DNA of 6,900 nt from NCBI GenBank assembly GCA_020350865.1, contig CP070726.1, forward strand, positions 1,431,400 to 1,438,299. Direction: 5' to 3'. Of this stretch, positions 5,101-6,900 are shown in pieces; position 1 is the stretch's first letter; each line of letters begins with the position of its first letter. The notes beneath the pieces were generated by a model. The model was not told where the DNA came from. It saw only the letters and a program-made list of their open reading frames with translations, and made no database searches. This DNA is from Thermoplasmata archaeon. Its GTDB lineage: Archaea; Thermoplasmatota; Thermoplasmata; GCA-020350865. Position numbers and translations under genes: made by a program.

Positions 5101-6900
5101 CATATCGCCTTTTCCTACACTCCCACATCAGAAGGAGTATTCAACGTAACAATCGAGGTCATTGCGCTTCCCCTTGAGAACATCACGGAAAACAATGCCG
5201 CATCAACAGAGGTCAGGGCCTTTACGCCCTTGGCGTACATACTCATCGACAACTCACACAACAACGACAAGAATCACGACGATTTCTACGAGGACATCAT
5301 GTCAAGGTCCTACTGGGTGGATTACAGTTCAGACACCTTAAACCTGGCCACTCTGTCCGGATACGATGTGCTGATAACAAGCTCGGCGCAGTCCGTATTC
5401 GATAAAATAAAAGAAGTGCCCGCAATCGAGAGCTTCGTAGCCAATGGAGGAGGCCTTCTGGTTCTAGCCGATTCAGGTGAGATGTACACTCCGCTGACAG
5501 AATATGCTGGCATAACCTGGCCGGCATCGGGGGATTTTGTTGCCGGCACCACAGCGCAGATTGACCCACATCCGTCAACGGTCGATGTGTCCATTCTGAT
5601 GCCCGGTCAATCCAGCCTTGTCATCAACATCAGAGGTCCTGCCCAGAGCGTTGTCTATGACCGGCTCCATGTCACGGTAAAAGGGGCTGCGGCAAAGTAC
5701 GGCAACGGCAAGATAATGGCATTGGCTGGAGGCAGCTGGCTTTCCAACGACAACCATCATCTCTATGATTCTGAGGTTTTCGCAAGAAACATCATCGATT
5801 GGCTCATATCTCCCCAGTTGGAATACGAAACCAGCCTCTCAAACCTGCATGTTCCCCAATGGGCCGAACCGGAAAAGCTTGTGACGGTAAACGCCACTCT
5901 TCATAATTGGCATACTGACAGAACGGACATAACGGTTGAGTTCCTGGTCAACGGGATGGTAAACCAGACCAAGGTGTTCAACTTCTCCTACGGCGCTTCA
6001 AGACTGGTCGAGTTCAACTGGACCACACCCGCAATCAAGCAGAATGCCACTTTAAGCATAAGAGTTCCTCCCATGCTCAACGAAACCAACCTTGTGGACA
6101 ATGAGCTCTCAGCAGTTATATTTGTTAGACCCACTGTCGGCAGGATCCTCTTTGACCAGTCCCATTATGCGGACGATCTGTCGCTCTACAAATATCTGAT
6201 GGATGAGCTTGAGATTGAGGGATACGAGGTCAATACCACAAAGCCGTACTCAATTGGGCTGCTCAGCATACTGGGGGGCTCCCCGTACGGGTCCATAGAC
6301 TACAACGAGCCCGCAACATCCCTGAAAACGGGCAGGTACGATGCGCTCATAGTTCCGCAACCCGTCATGCATTACAACTCCTATATTATATCTGAGATCG
6401 AGAAGTATGTGGGGTACGGCGGGGGATTGCTTGTTATCGGAGACGACGAGATAGACTTGTACAACAAGGTGACCGCCTTTGCAAACATTAGCTGGGAATA
6501 TGCAGGGGCTCCGGGAGATACCACCGATATCTCCCCCCATGGCATAACAATCGGCGTGGACACAGTTGACCTCCAGTGCCCCATGGCCAGGTTAAACGGA
6601 GGGCAGAGCATAGTGAGGGATGCGGAGGGTGACACCATGCTTGCTATTGCCACCAAACCGGGAAGGGTGGCGGCATGGGTTGACGACGGCTCATTCTGGA
6701 ACGGTGGAATACTGGAAGAGGACAACATGGATCTGGCAAAGAACATCCTCAGATGGCTTACCTTCCGAGGCTCCATATCCCTTGAAAATCCGCAGAACCT
6801 CACGGCTGAGCCCAATGGAACCGGCATACAGCTCACATGGAAAGAAAACAATGAGATAACGATAATCGGCTATGAGGTCCGCAGGAATGCAACATCTGGC
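2053..6900 (+). CDS. Large C-terminal piece of the surface protein, partial at the 3' end
   Basis: The frame is open from the codon after TAG 2020-2022 to the window edge, 1626 codons. The first ATG is 2053, but domain homology already covers 2023-2052 and I see no ribosome-binding site, so 2053 is a nominal start. Domains in order: the end of GATase1-like 2, CARDB 3 and GATase 3, CARDB 4 (split by a discoidin-like and a second beta-rich domain) and GATase 4, CARDB 5 and GATase 5, CARDB 6 and GATase 6, and the start of a fibronectin III domain. There is no signal peptide, so export depends on the 157 start. Sequons are abundant and only three cysteines are seen. The anchor (transmembrane helix or C-terminal sorting signal) must lie beyond the window. 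Function is unproven; an extracellular adhesin, stalk or S-layer-associated protein is most likely. Confidence 0.7.
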   Translation, partial: MSGKVYDKITSLESGGKAVFWNGDGPDDWSDSEDAGNMFKNFLDWSMFIPGEAQDIWVTLLDAPDYGMPNITIEVNATVFNRGLSNATDVVLNLNADTQTVDSADIPLLLPGESERVSLQWTPVDEGKYSVEMKANPLPGETVVDNNWAGKEIEIYTPIGFILVDNSHDNMLFHSRYFQDLAFKKYWINHTSSNLNPTVLANHDVLFIIGPRLSYSSYEVESIKDFVASGNGLLVAGGSSIISDELTSFAEIHWEPMYQDHWGVSHHIASHAVTENVYALPTGTPYQKLTVGGRAEAVIYDSQNDTIQGAASTYYDGNILALIEIRSLSDIFIELNDTKIFGRNIVPWLLGNATAGEHDVSVMDIKTPNFMRTGDITAINASLENHGLLDEYDVVTHLVVNGNVVNSAVVPYLPPVKSKIDETQNLKVFNGTVELLGGTGSNIAEETVIGAIPAIDPGFSLSNLKDGIWGEDSLAVFFEQGTSGPGEYYFSFSSERRISRIRFYQDDEYVATSYRISADTNNNGTFDTVLVEVTDGSAKGGEWIFHDIRPTAVFAVKFAAISGVGEGSLGKPRAYPAMHEFEIHHFEYQSYGSLVTDLIEPQDLISWSTLSVNKKDIDPSNHIKITLLNGSTYTPVSGYEELWDSFFDLSSIDPNIYPSLRLWIQFVGDGNATPFLHDMSISWLSGTGTRSWSEDFVPGSVPVSFDWTAPHPDEFNVSIALDPLSGETVFDNNAVSSTIHVFTPKGYVLVDMGHSLNNTGYEFFYWDIFREGYWINYTYGEITSSLLANHSLFITVNPEWGYALLGPNKNDPEIDNVEAWVNAGGGMFMVGHYFSDQCSGVTKFAGIKWISDSPPGGGETANILPHFVTYGVERLTFAGFYAWLSLSCMGNAEAVVYDHSEKNPTIQGAVSTHGMGRVVALVNYDWFRGSYYFRSDNRIFAMNIFNWLIKNDQDYDLSVRNMHVPQYLENNATSEVTATVWNMGQNDVSNIAVRLLENGTETDNKTITFLAAGDNTHIAFSYTPTSEGVFNVTIEVIALPLENITENNAASTEVRAFTPLAYILIDNSHNNDKNHDDFYEDIMSRSYWVDYSSDTLNLATLSGYDVLITSSAQSVFDKIKEVPAIESFVANGGGLLVLADSGEMYTPLTEYAGITWPASGDFVAGTTAQIDPHPSTVDVSILMPGQSSLVINIRGPAQSVVYDRLHVTVKGAAAKYGNGKIMALAGGSWLSNDNHHLYDSEVFARNIIDWLISPQLEYETSLSNLHVPQWAEPEKLVTVNATLHNWHTDRTDITVEFLVNGMVNQTKVFNFSYGASRLVEFNWTTPAIKQNATLSIRVPPMLNETNLVDNELSAVIFVRPTVGRILFDQSHYADDLSLYKYLMDELEIEGYEVNTTKPYSIGLLSILGGSPYGSIDYNEPATSLKTGRYDALIVPQPVMHYNSYIISEIEKYVGYGGGLLVIGDDEIDLYNKVTAFANISWEYAGAPGDTTDISPHGITIGVDTVDLQCPMARLNGGQSIVRDAEGDTMLAIATKPGRVAAWVDDGSFWNGGILEEDNMDLAKNILRWLTFRGSISLENPQNLTAEPNGTGIQLTWKENNEITIIGYEVRRNATSG
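2206..2520 (+). other. CARDB domain 3
   Basis: Clear copy: ITIEVNATVFNRG (2263-2301), a strand VVLNLNA (2320-2340), LLLPGESERVSLQWTP (2377-2424), then Y-S-V-E-M and the closing ETVVDNNWAG (2473-2502). The P-G-E turn before the 'v.l.W' strand and the D-N-N before the last strand are CARDB hallmarks. Confidence 0.75.
2521..3117 (+). other. GATase1-like domain 3
   Basis: Begins TPIGFILVDNSH, with the D-x-S-H motif at 2545-2556, then a helix and YWINH, the strand VLFIIG (2668-2685), and the turn GNGLLVAGG (2740-2763). The later segment AVIYD (2941-2955) and TIQGAAST (2968-2991) recurs in domain 4, and the domain ends with a helix before NATAG. It belongs to the ThuA/GldG/IFT52-like group by layout. 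No Cys follows the glycine turn, so a binding or structural role is inferred. Confidence 0.65.
3121..3312 (+). other. CARDB domain 4, first part
   Basis: Carries the N-terminal CARDB strands: EHDVSVMDI, ITAINASLENHG (3178-3213) and HLVVNGNVVN (3241-3270), stopping near YLPP. The remaining CARDB strands (PGSVPVSFDWTAP and the closing ETVFDNN) appear only after 4126. The domain is therefore split by an insert. Confidence 0.65.
3313..3816 (+). other. Discoidin-like (F5/8 type C) domain inserted in CARDB 4
   Basis: The pattern is that of F5/8C carbohydrate- or ligand-binding domains: NLKDG (3439-3453), a YYFSFSS strand, ISRIRFYQDD (3544-3573), a SYRISAD strand (3592-3609), EWIFHDI (3676-3696), AVFAVKFAAIS (3709-3741) and a closing HEFEIHHFE (3787-3813). 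The motif DTNNNGTFD at 3607-3633 resembles a calcium-binding loop. Likely role: recognition of a glycan or other surface ligand. Family assignment is by eye. Confidence 0.6.
3607..3633 (+). other. Possible Ca2+-binding loop (D-x-N-x-N-G-x-x-D)
   Basis: The residues DTNNNGTFD match the acidic and Asn spacing of EF-hand-like or dockerin-like calcium loops, with Asp1, Asn3, Asn5, Gly6 and Asp9. In an extracellular discoidin-like domain such a loop would be structural. Metal binding is inferred. Confidence 0.4.
3817..4113 (+). other. Second beta-rich insert domain
   Basis: Follows the discoidin-like domain directly. It opens SYGSLVTDLIE, continues with WSTLSVN (3871-3891), IKITLLNGS (3922-3948), a LRLWIQFVGD strand (4033-4062) and ends TPFLHDMSISW (4069-4101). 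The 'G-x-L-x-S/T-x-x-I ... TP-x-L-x-D-x-x-I-x-W' layout is common in bacterial and archaeal extracellular beta-sandwiches often paired with sugar-binding domains. I cannot name the family with certainty. Confidence 0.45.
4126..4278 (+). other. CARDB domain 4, second part
   Basis: Supplies the strands missing at 3312: PGSVPVSFDWTAP (4147-4182), FNVSIALDP (4195-4221) and the closing ETVFDNNAVSS (4231-4263), matching the C-terminal halves of CARDB 3 and 6. This shows the intervening domains sit in a loop of one CARDB fold. Confidence 0.6.
4279..4908 (+). other. GATase1-like domain 4
   Basis: Opens TPKGYVLVDMGH, with D-x-G-H at 4303-4314 in place of D-x-S-H, then YWINY and the glycine turn GGGMFMVG (4522-4545). 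The late motif is AVVYD (4732-4746) with TIQGAVST (4768-4791), then RVVALVNYDW and a closing helix IFNWLI. Two cysteines occur (QCSG near 4564, SCMG near 4717), neither in the glycine turn itself. Confidence 0.65.
4912..5223 (+). other. CARDB domain 5
   Basis: DYDLSVRNMHVP leads into ATSEVTATVWNMG (4969-5007), AVRLLENGTE (5026-5055), HIAFSYTPTSEG (5101-5136), VTIEVIALP and the closing NITENNAAST (5179-5208). It carries several sequons (NAT, NGT, NKT, NVT, NIT). The domain joins GATase 4 to GATase 5. Confidence 0.75.
5224..5814 (+). other. GATase1-like domain 5
   Basis: Opens LAYILIDNSH (D-x-S-H at 5248-5259), then a helix and YWVDY, the strand DVLITSS (5365-5385), and the turn GGGLLVLAD (5446-5472). 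The late motif SVVYD (5650-5664) is followed by TVKGAAAKYGNGKIMAL, and the domain ends with a helix FARNIIDWLI. No cysteine is present in the domain. Confidence 0.7.
5818..6126 (+). other. CARDB domain 6
   Basis: YETSLSNLHVPQW opens as in CARDB 5 (shared N-M/L-H-V-P-Q). Then come VTVNATLHNW (5881-5910), VEFLVNGMVN (5935-5964), LVEFNWTTP (6004-6030) and the closing NLVDNELSA (6091-6117). It carries several sequons. Confidence 0.75.
6127..6771 (+). other. GATase1-like domain 6
   Basis: Opens VGRILFDQSH (D-x-S-H at 6154-6165), then a helix KYLMDELEIEGYEV with the usual 'helix, then strand' shape, DALIVPQP (6343-6366), and the turn GGGLLVIGDDE (6418-6450). A late IVRD-x-x-G-D-T motif and AAWVDDGSFW are followed by a closing helix AKNILRWLTF. 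It is the most canonical ThuA/DUF4350-like copy. A single Cys (LQCPM, near 6580) is outside the turn. Confidence 0.7.
6787..6900 (+). other. Fibronectin type III domain, partial
   Basis: PQNLTAEPNGTGIQLTW then ITIIGYEVRRN fits the opening strands of an Fn3 domain (P-x-N-L-T-A, I-x-L-x-W, I-x-G-Y-x-V-x-R). It is cut by the window end. Fn3 near the C-terminal side is usual before an anchoring segment in archaeal surface proteins. Confidence 0.65.

Larger units (their letters stand above)
157..6900 (+). pseudogene. Giant modular surface protein locus, one frame with two internal stops, 3' end outside window
   Basis: Read as one frame from ATG 157, the locus encodes a signal peptide, six CARDB plus GATase1-like modules and the start of a fibronectin III domain: 2248 codons with no end in view. 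Only two codons break it, TAA at codon 180 (694-696) and TAG at codon 622 (2020-2022). On both sides of each stop the sequence is good domain sequence in the same frame, so substitutions rather than indels are responsible. The product would be an extracellular, glycosylated, multi-domain stalk or adhesin; no enzymatic role is evident. It may be a recently disabled gene, a gene whose stops are read through, or an intact gene with two sequence errors. The absence of frameshifts and the clean last 1626 codons argue against long decay. Confidence 0.55.

Noticed and set aside
1..6900. CRISPR array, insertion sequence, tRNA or rRNA
   Set aside because: No regularly spaced DNA repeats, no transposase-like or terminal-repeat structure and no RNA gene signature were seen. 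The repeats here are diverged protein domains.

Overview
The window is filled by the 5' part of one very long plus-strand gene for a secreted, repetitive, probably glycosylated surface protein. The likely source is an archaeon, perhaps a Thermoplasmata-like euryarchaeote. This is inferred from heavy use of ATA (Ile) and AGG/AGA (Arg) codons, a base composition near half G+C, many N-x-S/T sequons, few cysteines, and the CARDB/GATase1-like/fibronectin III architecture common in archaeal surface proteins. No taxonomic marker is present, so the assignment is tentative.

Layout: positions 1-156 look like upstream non-coding sequence with a small hairpin, a weak TATA-like element and a possible Shine-Dalgarno. 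The preferred start is ATG 157, followed by a clear signal peptide (157-264). From there one reading frame runs to the end of the window, 2248 codons, with no frameshift. It carries six tandem modules, each a CARDB (Ig-like) domain followed by a degenerate class-I glutamine-amidotransferase-like (ThuA/GldG/IFT52/DUF4350-type) domain. A fibronectin type III domain then begins and is cut by the window edge. The CARDB of module 4 is split by an insert of about 800 bases that encodes a discoidin-like (F5/8 type C) domain and a second beta-rich domain.

The main anomaly is that this frame is broken twice, by TAA at 694-696 (module 1) and TAG at 2020-2022 (module 2). Both lie inside domains whose sequence continues in the same frame directly after the stop. 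Conventional calling therefore gives three pieces (157-696, about 811-2022, and about 2053 to beyond 6900), but domain homology says they are one gene. Possible explanations are recent nonsense mutation, sequence error, readthrough or recoding (pyrrolysine could explain only the TAG), or real fragmentation. The last 1626 codons contain no stop.

Functionally this looks like a beads-on-a-string extracellular stalk or adhesin with binding rather than catalytic domains. No second gene, RNA gene, mobile element or CRISPR array is visible. The minus-strand and other-frame open stretches look like shadows of the long gene.
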